Positions 18,831-28,642 of a stretch of 64,000 bases of DNA are shown here, one piece after another (within the stretch, counting starts at the first letter, position 1; each line of letters opens with the position of its first letter). Source of the stretch: Gelidibacter salicanalis (lineage in GTDB: Bacteria; Bacteroidota; Bacteroidia; Flavobacteriales; Flavobacteriaceae); assembly GCF_016469035.1 (NCBI RefSeq), contig NZ_JAEHJZ010000049.1:53015-117014 (forward strand). The letters are read 5' to 3'. The notes under the pieces are model-generated. The model was not told the origin of the DNA. It saw nothing but the letters and a program-made list of their open reading frames with translations, and did no database searches. Made by a program: the position numbers and the translations under genes.

Positions 18831-20207
18831 CTATTCTATTTCTTCAATGCTATATAATTGCGGGATTTCAGCGTCCCAGCCATAGATCTCCTTTATGTCT
18901 TTCTGTAGGGCTTCTGCACCTTCTTTTTCACCGTGTATAATAAAAATCCGCTCTGGTTTATTTTTTATTTTGCCCATCCAATCCATAAGTTCAGCGTGGT
19001 CTGCGTGTGCCGACAGTCCTTCAATTTCTGCAACTTCCATATGAAACGGCACCCATTTTCCGTACACTTTCAATTCCTTATCACCTTCCAATAATTTTCT
19101 TCCCCGAGTTCCTTCGGCCTGATAACCCACAAAGAGCAAAGTGTTGTTTGAATTTTGTGCCTGGGTTTCGAGATAGTTGAGCATTCTTCCGCCAGTAAGC
19201 ATTCCGCTTCCTGCAATCACGATTTTTGGTTTGTTATCGGTTCGTAATTCCATAGTTTCCCGATAACTGCTTACGACCGTAAAATGTGAACACATTTCAT
19301 CACATTCATTATCTTCCAATCTGTGCCAATCCCTCGTGCGATGAAACAATTCCAATACACTAGCCCCCATTGGGCTATCCATTATCATTTGAACTTTTGG
19401 AATTTTCTTTGCTTTCAATAATTTCCAAAAAATCAGCATCATTAGTTGGGCACGTTCTACTGAAAAACTTGGAACGAATAAGCTTCCTCCTTTATTAATG
19501 GTGTCGTTGACCAATTTTTCAATCTGCGGAAGTGCTTCCACTTCATCCGGATGAAACCTTCCACCATAAGTGGATTCAATGAAAAGTACATCCGCCTTTT
19601 TTGGTTTCAGAGGTGGATAGAGCAATAAATCGTTCGCTCTTCCAATATCTCCTGAAAAGACAAAACGTTTTCCGTGTATATCCAACTCAATGTAAGTTGC
19701 ACCTAGAATATGTCCGTTGTATTGGAAACGAGCTCTTATACCATCAAATAACGGAATCCATTGTGCTTGTGGAATGCCCTTAAAATGTGGAACAGTTTTT
19801 TCTACATCTTTTAAGTCGTATAATGGTTCTGCTGGACTATGCTTTGAATAACCTTCCTTATTGGCACGTTCGGCTTCTTGTTCTTGAATTTTCGCACTAT
19901 CGTTCAAAATGATTTTTGCAATATCCAACGTTGGATTGGTACCATAAATAGGGCCATTAAATCCTTGTTTGACCAGTCTTGGTAAATATCCTGTGTGGTC
20001 CAAATGGCCGTGTGTAAGCAAGACCATATCAATTTCTGAAACTTCCACAGGCGGATATTCCCAGTTTTTAAGGCGTAATTCCTTTAGCCCTTGAAAAAGT
20101 CCGCAGTCTATCAGTATTTTTTTATCTCCTGTGTCCACTAAATATTTTGAGCCGGTTACTGTACCTGCTGCTCCCAAAAAGTGGATGTTTATTTTAGCGT
20201 TTTTCAT
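18831..20207 (-). CDS. Beta-CASP metallo-beta-lactamase hydrolase, RNA-processing type
   Basis: 458 aa. The zinc motif HGHLDHTGYLP (about 65-75), the further MBL motif FSGDIGR, the beta-CASP region SFSVERAQLM, SGMLTGGRML and the C-terminal SAHADHAELMDW form the full CPSF73-like architecture. Members are endo/exoribonucleases. The bacterial group is often just called MBL fold metallo-hydrolase with RNA specificity domain. Cytoplasmic, no signal. It precedes the AMP-phosphorylase and PRPP synthetase genes in one probable operon, so it could supply nucleotides from RNA; that link is inference. Confidence 0.9.
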   Translation of the reverse strand: MKNAKINIHFLGAAGTVTGSKYLVDTGDKKILIDCGLFQGLKELRLKNWEYPPVEVSEIDMVLLTHGHLDHTGYLPRLVKQGFNGPIYGTNPTLDIAKIILNDSAKIQEQEAERANKEGYSKHSPAEPLYDLKDVEKTVPHFKGIPQAQWIPLFDGIRARFQYNGHILGATYIELDIHGKRFVFSGDIGRANDLLLYPPLKPKKADVLFIESTYGGRFHPDEVEALPQIEKLVNDTINKGGSLFVPSFSVERAQLMMLIFWKLLKAKKIPKVQMIMDSPMGASVLELFHRTRDWHRLEDNECDEMCSHFTVVSSYRETMELRTDNKPKIVIAGSGMLTGGRMLNYLETQAQNSNNTLLFVGYQAEGTRGRKLLEGDKELKVYGKWVPFHMEVAEIEGLSAHADHAELMDWMGKIKNKPERIFIIHGEKEGAEALQKDIKEIYGWDAEIPQLYSIEEIE

Positions 20208-20222
20208 TTTTATAGTATTTAT

Positions 20223-20477
20223 TTAGTGTCCACTACAACAAGAGGTGGTGTTTCCTTTGTCTTGGCTAGATGCGCTCATTTCCGCTATTTCATTGTATAG
20301 ATTACGGGAATCTTCTTTGATAAGAAGCGCCAACTTCTTTATGGATTTGGGTTCAAAATTTACCATCCCCAATAATATTTCAAGAGCCTCTTCAAGTAGT
20401 TTTGGGTCATCCTCCAAGGCTTGGTAAAATGGTTCGAAATCTATGCTATCCTGTGGTTTCAATTCTCTAGTTTTCAT
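20223..20477 (-). CDS. Small acidic protein with CCSGH tail
   Basis: 84 aa, helical and acidic (EPFYQALEDDPKLLEEALEIL), ending SSQDKGNTTSCCSGH. The vicinal cysteines plus histidine at the very C-terminus could bind a metal. No family recognised. It lies 15 bp before the beta-CASP gene and has a 131-bp leader upstream, so it probably is the first gene of the operon running to the copper ATPase. Confidence 0.65.
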   Translation of the reverse strand: MKTRELKPQDSIDFEPFYQALEDDPKLLEEALEILLGMVNFEPKSIKKLALLIKEDSRNLYNEIAEMSASSQDKGNTTSCCSGH

Positions 20478-20608
20478 CTGTTTAAATTTTATTGTTATTT
20501 ATCAGTCATATGTAATTCGCCTTTATAAATCTCGATTGGTATCAAGAATTGTTATGGCTCATTTCATAAGTTCTGTTTTAAGATTGTTAAGCATTTTATC
20601 ATTAATCA

Positions 20609-21451
20609 TTAAGTGCTTTTACATAGCGCTTCTGAATCTTCTAAAATCTTTTTGTGTCTTTTTTTGTCAATTTCCATCTGCTCCAATAGCGTAGGGTTTT
20701 CGTAAAGCTCTTTACAGAGCACAATGCCTTTATCCAATAACTTTGTTTTTTCGGCTTTAGTGAGAGTTGTTAAGGCCGTTATCGGATGTAATCCCAACTT
20801 ATCTATTCTATTTTTTAAACCGTTTCCCATAGGGTAATCCCAACTAGTCATTAACATTCCCACACATTTTCCGTACTGTATTGCATCTGTTGTAAAACGC
20901 GTGTTGGTGTACACGCCTCCTTTATGAAGTTTTGATTCGTGGTCTTGTTGATGTTCCCATTGTTTCTCTACATCCAAAAATCTTGAATGGATATATAACG
21001 GAATCTTTACATTGCAAAATCGTCCTTGATCGCTATGGTATTTACATTCAATCATATAATGGTTGTTGTCTTTTTGAGCTATCACATCTACTTCGTGCTG
21101 CACACAATTACCCTGTACAATCACACCAACTTTTGTTATATACCCTTCATGCGTAAATAGTTTTCCTACCAATTTTTCAAAAGGATAACCAGTAGGTCCC
21201 AGTTCCATCAAGGCTTTTTTGAGTTTGTATTTTGAGGCACTTACACGTGATTTACCCTTTAGCATCTTGAATGCCAATTGGTAGATCTTTTTGGTGGTCA
21301 TTCCTTCTTCAATCTGCTCTTGTACCATACGGGCTATATCCTGAACAATATCCTCATCTGCCTGTGAGCGCCGCAGTGAATTGATCAGTTTGTTGACATC
21401 AAAAGCTTGGTATTCACCGGAATATTTTTTTATTAGAACTGATTTTTTCAT
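20609..21451 (-). CDS. ATP-cone domain fused to Mrr-like PD-(D/E)XK nuclease
   Basis: 280 aa. Residues about 3-90 have the ATP-cone pattern (LIKKYSGEYQAFDVNKLINS, GMTTKKIYQLAFKML), known as the allosteric nucleotide sensor of ribonucleotide reductase and NrdR. Residues about 90-200 look like an Mrr/type IV restriction nuclease: HEVDVIAQ then MIECKYH, giving D122, E135 and K137 as a D-ExK site. No RNR motifs are present. Function may be nucleotide-controlled DNA cleavage. It lies 2 bp after a universal stress protein gene and so is co-expressed with stress genes, not with a methyltransferase. Confidence 0.85.
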   Translation of the reverse strand: MKKSVLIKKYSGEYQAFDVNKLINSLRRSQADEDIVQDIARMVQEQIEEGMTTKKIYQLAFKMLKGKSRVSASKYKLKKALMELGPTGYPFEKLVGKLFTHEGYITKVGVIVQGNCVQHEVDVIAQKDNNHYMIECKYHSDQGRFCNVKIPLYIHSRFLDVEKQWEHQQDHESKLHKGGVYTNTRFTTDAIQYGKCVGMLMTSWDYPMGNGLKNRIDKLGLHPITALTTLTKAEKTKLLDKGIVLCKELYENPTLLEQMEIDKKRHKKILEDSEALCKST

Positions 21452-21453
21452 CG

Positions 21454-22284
21454 TTACACTTTAATGGTCATCACGGGTAATTCTGAATGATTGGTTACGC
21501 CTTCAGCAATACTTTTGGAAAACAGACTTAAAAAACCTGTACGTCCGCTAGTACACATAGCGATCAAATCGGCATTTTTGTACTTTAAAAAGTTGTTTAT
21601 ACCAGTTTCCACGTCAGGCTCATTATAGACATGCATTGAATACTTATCCAGATCGGGGAATTTTTTCAGGAACTCATTGATGGGATTAAGACCTTGATCA
21701 ATACTGTTGAAATCAGTCTGAGTATTAACTCTCAATAGATGGATATTCGCTCCACATTTTTCAGCTATCGAAATAACCTTCTTAAATGCTTCGTTCACAT
21801 CTTGAAGAAAATCTGAAACAAAAACGATATCCTTGAAAGGAAACGACACTTCCTGGTCTTTAACCACAATTACCGGGACATCAGCTTTTCTCACAATTTT
21901 CTCTACGTTGCTTCCCAGTAACTCACGTACTCCGCCTCGTGTGCCGCTACTTCCCGTAACAATAAAATCGTGGTGGAAATGGCCGGAATGTTTAAGGATA
22001 TTGGCCTGTCCACCATCAAATTCCAGAAAGGTCCTGCATTCAAGTTTTTCGCGTTCCGCTTTTTTATCCAGTTCCCTTAGAGAGGCTTTAGCACTCCCTA
22101 TTTGTTTCACCGTTTCCGGGTACCGTTTTTCCTTTTCCTTGTCAAGATGGATCCATTCCACGGGGGTTTTTATCAAATGGAAAAAATGGATTTCCGAATT
22201 ATAAAGTTTTGCCATAGCAATCCCCAGATTGGCTGCTTTAGCACAGTTTTCTGAAAAGTCTGTAGGTACTAGTATGTTTTTCAT
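21454..22284 (-). CDS. Universal stress protein, tandem UspA domains
   Basis: 276 aa with two Usp domains. The first starts MKNILVPTDFSENCAKAANLGIAMA and ends with the ATP-binding-type GSSGTRGGVRELLGSNVEKIVRKADVPVIVV; the second ends CTSGRTGFLSLFSKSIAEGV and LPVMTIKV. The GxxG-9x-G(S/T) pattern is clear in domain 1 and weaker in domain 2. Such proteins bind ATP or AMP and modulate stress survival. It directly precedes the ATP-cone nuclease gene and follows the aldolase gene after 70 bp. Confidence 0.93.
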   Translation of the reverse strand: MKNILVPTDFSENCAKAANLGIAMAKLYNSEIHFFHLIKTPVEWIHLDKEKEKRYPETVKQIGSAKASLRELDKKAEREKLECRTFLEFDGGQANILKHSGHFHHDFIVTGSSGTRGGVRELLGSNVEKIVRKADVPVIVVKDQEVSFPFKDIVFVSDFLQDVNEAFKKVISIAEKCGANIHLLRVNTQTDFNSIDQGLNPINEFLKKFPDLDKYSMHVYNEPDVETGINNFLKYKNADLIAMCTSGRTGFLSLFSKSIAEGVTNHSELPVMTIKV

Positions 22285-22354
22285 AGTTTCTTAATTTTTA
22301 GTTGTATTTGAATACTTGATTTTTTTCAAAATCATTTCAATTTTTAGATTATAA

Positions 22355-23416
22355 TTAGGCCACCGTGATGCTGTCTTCCAAATATATTTTTTGTACGGTT
22401 TGCAATAACTCAATTCCCTCACTGAAAGGTTTTTGAAATGCCTTTCTTCCCATAATCAACCCAGAACCGCCAGCTCTTTTATTGATGACAGCCGTTGTTA
22501 CCGCTTCGGTCAAATCTGATTCGCCTTTAGAGCCACCGCCTGAATTGATCAATCCTATTTTTCCCATATAGCAATTGGCTACCTGCAACCTGCATAGGTC
22601 AATGGGATGGTCTGTGGTAAGCGTTTTGTACATTTCATCATCATATTTTCCAAACCCTATTTCTTGGAAACCGAAATTATTGGTCGGTAATTTTTGTTTG
22701 ATGATATCTGCTTGAATGGTAACGCCCAAATGATTGGCTTGTCCTGTTATATCGGCAGCTGCGTGAAAATCTTCCTTTTCGTTTTTAAAATCTTCGTTAC
22801 GGGTATAGCACCATAAAATGGTTGCCATACCCAAATTGTGTGCTTCTTCAAAAGCTTCGGCTATTTCTTTAAGCTGTCTGTTGCTTTCCTCCGAACCAAA
22901 ATAAATTGTTGCACCCACCGCAACTGCACCCATATCCCACGCCGCTTTTACCTTGCCAAATAGGGTTTGGTCATATTTATTGGGGTAGGTGAGGAGCTCG
23001 TTATGGTTGATCTTTACTATAAACGGTATTTTATGGGCATATTTTCGGGCGTTCAATCCCAAGACTCCAAAAGTAGATGCCACACCATTGCAACCAGCTT
23101 CGATAGCGAGTTTTATAATGTTTTCCGGATCAAAATAATCGGGGTTTTTATAGAAAGAAAAGGCTGCACTATGCTCAATACCCTGGTCTATAGGAAGAAT
23201 ACTTAAATATCCAGTCCCTCCCAGATTTCCGTGGTTGTATAATTGGGTAAGACTTCTCAGTACCTGCGGATTTCTGTTACTATTGCCAAATACCTTGTCA
23301 AGACTGTTCTTGCTTGGGGTCTGCAATTCATCCTTGGTTATTTTTTCACAAACGTGATCCAAATAGAAGGAAGCTTTTTTTCCCAAGAGTTCTGTTATGT
23401 TTTCACTTGTTTTCAT
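22355..23416 (-). CDS. fbaB: Class I fructose-bisphosphate aldolase (FbaB/DhnA type)
   Basis: 353 aa, collinear with E. coli Fba[23 protein letters not shown] with an FDPENI segment, [48 protein letters not shown], and ADIIKQKLP containing the Schiff-base lysine. C-terminal GLINSGG and [17 protein letters not shown] bind phosphate. It cleaves fructose 1,6-bisphosphate to DHAP and GAP, or runs in the gluconeogenic direction as FbaB often does. It is 11 bp after the archaeal-type GAPDH gene, a glycolytic pair apart from the housekeeping genes. Confidence 0.95.
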   Translation of the reverse strand: MKTSENITELLGKKASFYLDHVCEKITKDELQTPSKNSLDKVFGNSNRNPQVLRSLTQLYNHGNLGGTGYLSILPIDQGIEHSAAFSFYKNPDYFDPENIIKLAIEAGCNGVASTFGVLGLNARKYAHKIPFIVKINHNELLTYPNKYDQTLFGKVKAAWDMGAVAVGATIYFGSEESNRQLKEIAEAFEEAHNLGMATILWCYTRNEDFKNEKEDFHAAADITGQANHLGVTIQADIIKQKLPTNNFGFQEIGFGKYDDEMYKTLTTDHPIDLCRLQVANCYMGKIGLINSGGGSKGESDLTEAVTTAVINKRAGGSGLIMGRKAFQKPFSEGIELLQTVQKIYLEDSITVA

Positions 23417-23427
23417 ATTAGTTGAGT

Positions 23428-24441
23428 TTATTTTATTCCTAAACTTTTATTGGTTTTAACGATGGATTTATGTCCATCTTTTTCAATTCCGGTCAGTGCA
23501 CGAATAGCATCGATGGTCTCTGGGATTACGATAGCTTGGTTATCGACCACATAGGCATAGAACAGTTCATGGCCCACTACTTTCAGCATATCTTCCCAAA
23601 GGGCAACTTCATACATATCGCCCCAAGGCCTTCCCATATCCAGAAACATTTCCTTAATGGTATTGTTGGACACCAAACCTTGGTCATATTGAATCAGTTT
23701 AATACGGCTGGAGGTTTTAAAAGCCTTTAGTACTTCTTCCTTAGTGGTTTGTTTTTTCAATTTCACGTTCCAGTAGTGCATATGGCTTAAGGTTTCAGGC
23801 ACTTTTACTGCTGAAGTGATGACATCCAAATCTGGATCGACACTTTGAGCGTCAGGGCCTTGATGGCTCGGAATATCTCTTTCGGGAACCATGGTGTTCA
23901 TAATACCTCCTAAATGGCTTTCCCAAGGATCTGTAGCTCTTCTTAAAAGTGTACCTCTGGCATAATCCAATAAATCGGCTGTTTTCAGGGCAGTTAATGT
24001 TCTTAAAATAGAGGTGGTGTTACAGGAAACAATTCTTGTCGCGTTTAGATTTATAGCAGATTCATAATTATTTTCAGCACTAAAGGAATGGCCTGTGGTT
24101 TCGTGTTTTTCACCTCCCTGTAAAATAAATTTGATATTTTGTTCTTTATAAATCGCAACATTTTGAGCCGCAATTTTTTTAGGGGTACAATCCACCACAA
24201 GATCTGATTTTTCTAAAAGCTCCTGCATATTGCCTTTTACTGAAATTCCTTCGGACTTCATTTTATCGGCCGCTTCTTGAGTGGCTGCGTAAATATCATA
24301 TTCTTTTCTTACCGCGTTTTGAATGCGCCAGTCGCTAATAACATCACACACGCCTAAAAGTTTCATATCGTCTTGTAGATTGATGGCATCGGCCACCCTT
24401 TTTCCAATGACTCCGTATCCTATAACTGCTATATTTTTCAT
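23428..24441 (-). CDS. Type II (archaeal-type) glyceraldehyde-3-phosphate dehydrogenase
   Basis: 337 aa. It has an N-terminal Rossmann motif ([17 protein letters not shown]), a CTPKK segment, and the active-site [10 protein letters not shown] with C140, as in archaeal GAPDH and unlike the bacterial SCTTN motif. Further conserved: [13 protein letters not shown] and [11 protein letters not shown]. It oxidises glyceraldehyde 3-phosphate, usually with NADP or NAD and phosphate. Type II GAPDH is uncommon in bacteria, so it suggests transfer or an ancient special-purpose copy. It forms a pair with fbaB. Confidence 0.93.
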   Translation of the reverse strand: MKNIAVIGYGVIGKRVADAINLQDDMKLLGVCDVISDWRIQNAVRKEYDIYAATQEAADKMKSEGISVKGNMQELLEKSDLVVDCTPKKIAAQNVAIYKEQNIKFILQGGEKHETTGHSFSAENNYESAINLNATRIVSCNTTSILRTLTALKTADLLDYARGTLLRRATDPWESHLGGIMNTMVPERDIPSHQGPDAQSVDPDLDVITSAVKVPETLSHMHYWNVKLKKQTTKEEVLKAFKTSSRIKLIQYDQGLVSNNTIKEMFLDMGRPWGDMYEVALWEDMLKVVGHELFYAYVVDNQAIVIPETIDAIRALTGIEKDGHKSIVKTNKSLGIK

Positions 24442-24460
24442 GTAAATTGATTTTTATTAA

Positions 24461-25816
24461 TTATGTTTTATTGTCTTTGTTACTTGTAGTTTCCATTTCC
24501 ATCGGCATATTCCCCTCATCGTCAGTATGCGAAATCATAAAAAAGCGTTCTGCAGCAATCATTAGAATTATCCCAATTGCCGCAACGATAAGCACCAATG
24601 GATCGTTCATATATTTGATATAAAGAAAGGCAGTAAGCACTGCAATATCCATTATAATGGCTATTAACGGGATGATGGATTTAAATTTCACTTCGTCTTT
24701 AAGATGGCGGAAAAGTCCCCAATGGATAGCGATATCCATAATGAGATAAAATATGGCACCGATGGAAGCAATCCTTGTTAAATCGAATAGCACTGTCAGT
24801 AAAATAGCTAGAGCCACTGTGAATATGAGTGCAGGATTTTTAAAGTTTCCTATTTTTTTTAGAGATGGAACCTGCTTCATATTGCTCAACATTGCCAGTA
24901 AGCGTGATGCTGAAAACACACTTGCGATGACGCCTGAAACTGTCGCTACAATTGCTATTGCGATGGTAATCCAGGAACCCCATTCCCCAAAAATGGGTTT
25001 TGCGGCAGCTGCCAAGGCATAGTCCTTTGCTTCGATTATTTCAGGAATGCTTAAACCTCCTGCAACAGCCAATGCCAAGGCTACATATATGACAGTGCAG
25101 ATAAGAATTGAAAACACAATGGATCTCCCAAGGTTCTTGTGTGGGTTTTTAATATCTCCTCCCTGATTCGTGATTGTTGTAAATCCTTTATAGGCGAGGA
25201 TTGCCAATGCCAATGCAGCTACAAAGCCAAATCCCTTTGGCAAGGCTTCGGTATTTTTTGGAATATAGTTTCCGGTAATATCTGCAAATCCAGAAACTAT
25301 AAGACCAGCAATGGCAAGCAATGCTATACCCGCAACTTTAATAATTGCCGTAAAGGTGGCTGTCGCTCCAATTACTTTGTTCCCTAAAATATTCACGATA
25401 TATGCCGTTACCAAAAGGAGAATACCAAGAATGGATGCGTAACCAGCGAAACTTTCTGGGAACAACCGAAGCGTATAGGCTCCGAAAGTACCTGCTACCA
25501 AACTTTCTGAAATTACCATGGAAACATACATCAACAAGGAGAAAACACCGGTCGTGGTTCCAGGCCCGTAGGATTTATTTAAAAATTTCACGACACCTCC
25601 AGAGGAAGGAAAAGCATTTGAGAATTTTACATAGGAATAAGAACTGAATCCTACCACAATGGCACCTGCAATAAAAGCAATCGGGAATAAATCGCCCACC
25701 AACTCGGCTATTTGTCCCATAAGCACAAATATGCCAGCACCAATCATTACGCCAGTGCCAAGAGATATGGAACCTATTAGTGAAAGTTTATTGTTTTTAC
25801 CTGTGGTCTCTTTCAT
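24461..25816 (-). CDS. APC-family amino-acid permease
   Basis: 451 aa with about 12 membrane segments. The start at 25816 gives MKETTGKNNKLSLIGSISLG then TGVMIGAGIFVLMG, the APC TM1 signature; longer upstream readings run antisense-like into nhaA and are not plausible. Further motifs: GGVVKFLNKSYGPG and AILAYKGFTTITNQGGDIKN. Substrate unknown. It starts 2 bp after the NhaA stop, so the two are co-translated. A GABA or amino-acid/H+ exchange role in acid or salt stress would fit the neighbours. Confidence 0.9.
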   Translation of the reverse strand: MKETTGKNNKLSLIGSISLGTGVMIGAGIFVLMGQIAELVGDLFPIAFIAGAIVVGFSSYSYVKFSNAFPSSGGVVKFLNKSYGPGTTTGVFSLLMYVSMVISESLVAGTFGAYTLRLFPESFAGYASILGILLLVTAYIVNILGNKVIGATATFTAIIKVAGIALLAIAGLIVSGFADITGNYIPKNTEALPKGFGFVAALALAILAYKGFTTITNQGGDIKNPHKNLGRSIVFSILICTVIYVALALAVAGGLSIPEIIEAKDYALAAAAKPIFGEWGSWITIAIAIVATVSGVIASVFSASRLLAMLSNMKQVPSLKKIGNFKNPALIFTVALAILLTVLFDLTRIASIGAIFYLIMDIAIHWGLFRHLKDEVKFKSIIPLIAIIMDIAVLTAFLYIKYMNDPLVLIVAAIGIILMIAAERFFMISHTDDEGNMPMEMETTSNKDNKT

Positions 25817-25818
25817 TA

Positions 25819-27138
25819 TTATGTTATTTTTAATTTTTTGGAGCTTTTTATTAAAATGATGGAGCCGATAATTCCTGCTACGATTGAAGAAAAAAGAATG
25901 CTCACTTTTGCGGAATAAATAAATTCTTCGTTTGTAAATGCCAATTCGTTGATGAATATTGACATTGTAAAGCCTATTCCTCCAAGAAATGCAACGCCGT
26001 AGATTTGATTCCAAGTAACCCTATCCGGTAATTTTGCCAGTTTTAATGCAACGAATAATCTTGTAAAAGAAACAATGCCAAGAAATTTGCCAAAAACCAA
26101 TCCCGTAGCGATGCCTAAACTAACTGGGTTGAGCAATACATTACCGACTTCTCCGTGTAGATGGATGCCCGCATTGGCAAGTGCAAAAAGTGGTAATACT
26201 ATAAAACTCACGATAGGATTTAGCGACTTTTCCAATTTTTGGAGTGGGGTTCCGGCTTCTGAACTAGTTTTTTTTATTTGTTCCAATATTTCGAGTTGCT
26301 CGTTGGAAATAAGTGTTCCTTTTATGGGTTTGATTTTTATAAATCTTGAGTGTAGATTGCTTAAATGTTTCAGGAATGTATCCTCATTAATTTTTGCTCT
26401 TCCCGGAATGGCTATTGCCGTGAGGATACCTGCTATTGTGGGATGGATACCTGAAAAGAAGAATGCCAACCAAACGCCGCCTATTCCTATAATAGCATAG
26501 AACCAGGTTTTTCTAATACCAGCATAATTCCCGATGATCAGAAGTCCAAAGAACAGTAGGCCGTGAAACAAATCCATAGTAGAAATACCAGAAGTGTAAA
26601 ACAGCGCAATTACCAATACACCGCCTAAATCATCTACAACGGCGAGTGTTACCAAAAATACCCGTAGAGCAATGGGCAAACGTTTTCCCAAAAGCACCAA
26701 TACACCCAATGAAAAAGCAATATCTGTTGCCATAGGAATGCCCCAGCCTTGAGAAGCTTCGCCCGAGGTATTGAAAAGAAAGTATATTAGGGCAGGAAAC
26801 ACCATACCGCCTATGGCAGCTCCGATAGGAAGTATGGCATTTTGAGGAGTCGATAGTTTCCCGCCCAATATTTCACGTTTTAATTCCAATCCAACCTGTA
26901 GGAAGAACAAGGCCATCAACCCGTCGTTAATCCAGAGCAGTAATGGTTCAGAGATTTCAAAACTACCTAAAGCGAATGAGATGTCCGTTGTCATTAAACT
27001 GCGGTACATTTCTTGCCAAGGGGAATTAGCCCACACCATTGCAATAATAACGGTGATAAGAAGTACAATACCTGTGTTGTTAAGACTTTTTGTTGTGGCA
27101 CTAAACAGACTTTGTATGGAAGTAAATGTCGTCTTCAT
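25819..27138 (-). CDS. nhaA: Na+/H+ antiporter NhaA
   Basis: About 439 aa from the ATG at 27138 (an in-frame ATG two codons earlier and a further one at 27213 are possible). Signature: LFFLQVGLELKREILGGKL, GWGIPMATDIAFSLGVL and the ion-binding aspartate pair in LVTLAVVDDLGGVLVIALFY. It exchanges internal Na+ for external protons in the inner membrane. Fits marine habitat and the Na+-driven symporter upstream in the window. It lies before the APC permease gene with a 2-bp spacer. The 370 bp upstream carry no convincing gene. Confidence 0.94.
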   Translation of the reverse strand: MKTTFTSIQSLFSATTKSLNNTGIVLLITVIIAMVWANSPWQEMYRSLMTTDISFALGSFEISEPLLLWINDGLMALFFLQVGLELKREILGGKLSTPQNAILPIGAAIGGMVFPALIYFLFNTSGEASQGWGIPMATDIAFSLGVLVLLGKRLPIALRVFLVTLAVVDDLGGVLVIALFYTSGISTMDLFHGLLFFGLLIIGNYAGIRKTWFYAIIGIGGVWLAFFFSGIHPTIAGILTAIAIPGRAKINEDTFLKHLSNLHSRFIKIKPIKGTLISNEQLEILEQIKKTSSEAGTPLQKLEKSLNPIVSFIVLPLFALANAGIHLHGEVGNVLLNPVSLGIATGLVFGKFLGIVSFTRLFVALKLAKLPDRVTWNQIYGVAFLGGIGFTMSIFINELAFTNEEFIYSAKVSILFSSIVAGIIGSIILIKSSKKLKIT

Positions 27139-27213
27139 TTGCATTTTGTGTTGGATATTTTCTTTATTGGCTGTTTTTGATAATGTATATTCTTTTTTTA
27201 AAATCTCTAACAA

Positions 27214-27508
27214 TCAGGCGGTTGCTGTTTTCATAAGTAACAGAGCTTACCGCCTAAGTATAACCTAGCACTATTTTTTTTAGAAAGACGACGATGGATA
27301 TCAGATGTTTTATGGGTCTTTATAAAAAACCATAATATCCTGGACATCCTCCATCTATAACGCCCATACGGGCAATTCAGGATCTGGTAGGAAGATTTTA
27401 TCTATTATCTTGCGAGTAGATTCTTTTATAATATTATTTGAGTGGTTGACTTTCATAACTTATCTTTTAGTTTATGACTTTTTTCGGTGCATTGGTGTGC
27501 TCTATAAA
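27214..27508. other. Gap upstream of nhaA without a convincing gene
   Basis: On the minus strand there is a 33-codon ORF (27456 to 27355, starting MKVNHSNNIIKESTRKI) followed at once by a 14-codon one. Neither resembles a known protein. They may be a leader or relics. No palindrome or -7 box stood out. Confidence 0.3.
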
Positions 27509-27970
27509 TTACTTTTCATCCTTTTCTTTCACGATCATTACCGAACACTTGGCGTGCGTTGCTAAATATTGTGAAACTGAACCCAATAAAAGGCGTGAAA
27601 ATGCTCCTTGACCTTGTGAACCAACAACAATTAAATCTGCATCAAAAGATGCCGCCTTGTCTAAAATTTCTTTTTTGGGAAGACCACTAACAACACTTGT
27701 TGTTATAGTAAGCGCGCTGTTTTTTTCTTTTAATACCGTTAGAGCTTCGGACACAATTTTCTCTCCTATTTTTTGTGCGTTGGCTATAAACTCTAGATAG
27801 TAGCTTTGAAGAGATCCCGTAGTTGCAATGAGCTCCGGCGATGACATTTCCGGATGCTCATATACGTTTATAACATGAACTTCACTATCAATGGGCAAAG
27901 TCATTTTTGCAAGTTCCTTAACAGCTACTTTACTGAAATCTGAACCGTCTATTGCTAATACTATTTTCAT
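27509..27970 (-). CDS. Universal stress protein, single UspA domain
   Basis: 153 aa, usual single-domain size. Starts MKIVLAIDGSDFSKVAVKEL and ends with the ATP-binding consensus VVGSQGQGAFSRLLLGSVSQ followed by KCSVMIVKEKD. The full G-2x-G-9x-G-S motif is present, so it should bind ATP. Separate from the two-domain Usp at 21.5 kb. It lies 27 bp downstream of the TRASH-like lipoprotein gene. Confidence 0.93.
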   Translation of the reverse strand: MKIVLAIDGSDFSKVAVKELAKMTLPIDSEVHVINVYEHPEMSSPELIATTGSLQSYYLEFIANAQKIGEKIVSEALTVLKEKNSALTITTSVVSGLPKKEILDKAASFDADLIVVGSQGQGAFSRLLLGSVSQYLATHAKCSVMIVKEKDEK

Positions 27971-27997
27971 AATTGAATGTTTATTAATTGAGATATC

Positions 27998-28450
27998 CTA
28001 TGCTTTATTCTTGTTTATGAATACTTGGGCATCTTCTTTGGAAGCGAAGTAAAAAACATTTCCGCTGCGTTTGTCCTGAACAATAATCGCCGAAGCCTTA
28101 TCTACTTTTGTTTCGGTAAGTGGATTGCTTCCAAAACGGACATCGTCTATATTTTTCTGTAGTTTTTCAACACAATTTTCACAACAACCGTAGTAGATAG
28201 TTCCATTGACGTCTATAGGTATTTGCGACACACCCATAAACCTATCGTTGACCATACACACTTTTTCGGTTGGAACAATGTCATAGTTCTGGGTGGAAGC
28301 AACGGCTTCATCTGTCATTTTGGATGCCTCAATAATTTCCTGTGATGTGCTTTTGCCAACTTCTTTTTTCTTGTCATTACAGGATAGAAGCGATAGTGAT
28401 AGAAATAAAAGCATCAACGCACTAATGGCCAATCGATAAATTTTATCCAT
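27998..28450 (-). CDS. Lipoprotein with Cys-rich metal-binding (TRASH/YHS-like) domain
   Basis: About 150 aa from the ATG at 28450, which gives an N-terminal lipoprotein signal (ALMLLFLSLSLLSC); an ATG at 28513 would add 21 polar residues before it. The mature part contains EKVCMVNDRFMGVSQIPI and IYYGCCENCVEKL, a C-x(n)-CC-x2-C arrangement as in TRASH/YHS metal-sensing or metallochaperone domains, then FYFASKEDAQVFI. Probably binds copper or another soft metal on the periplasmic side. Exact family not identified. Confidence 0.75.
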   Translation of the reverse strand: MDKIYRLAISALMLLFLSLSLLSCNDKKKEVGKSTSQEIIEASKMTDEAVASTQNYDIVPTEKVCMVNDRFMGVSQIPIDVNGTIYYGCCENCVEKLQKNIDDVRFGSNPLTETKVDKASAIIVQDKRSGNVFYFASKEDAQVFINKNKA

Positions 28451-28642
28451 TGGGTTTTTAATCGCAACGACTTGTGCGTTACTGTTTTCTTGATTTGAAG
28501 GAATTTGTTTCATTTTATATAGTTTTAAATTAATTATGTGATTTATTTAAGTGTATAAGTTTTCGCCAATGTAGGTGTTCATACAATCCTGACCAGTACA
28601 TTTTAAAAGTGAAGGCGAATAATAATTTTTAATAAGGTCTAT

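Noticed and set aside
25817-26014. Upstream extension of the APC permease reading frame by 66 codons
   Set aside because: It lies wholly inside the nhaA coding sequence in another frame and reads as basic, non-membrane sequence; the ATG at 25816 starts directly at the permease N-terminus.
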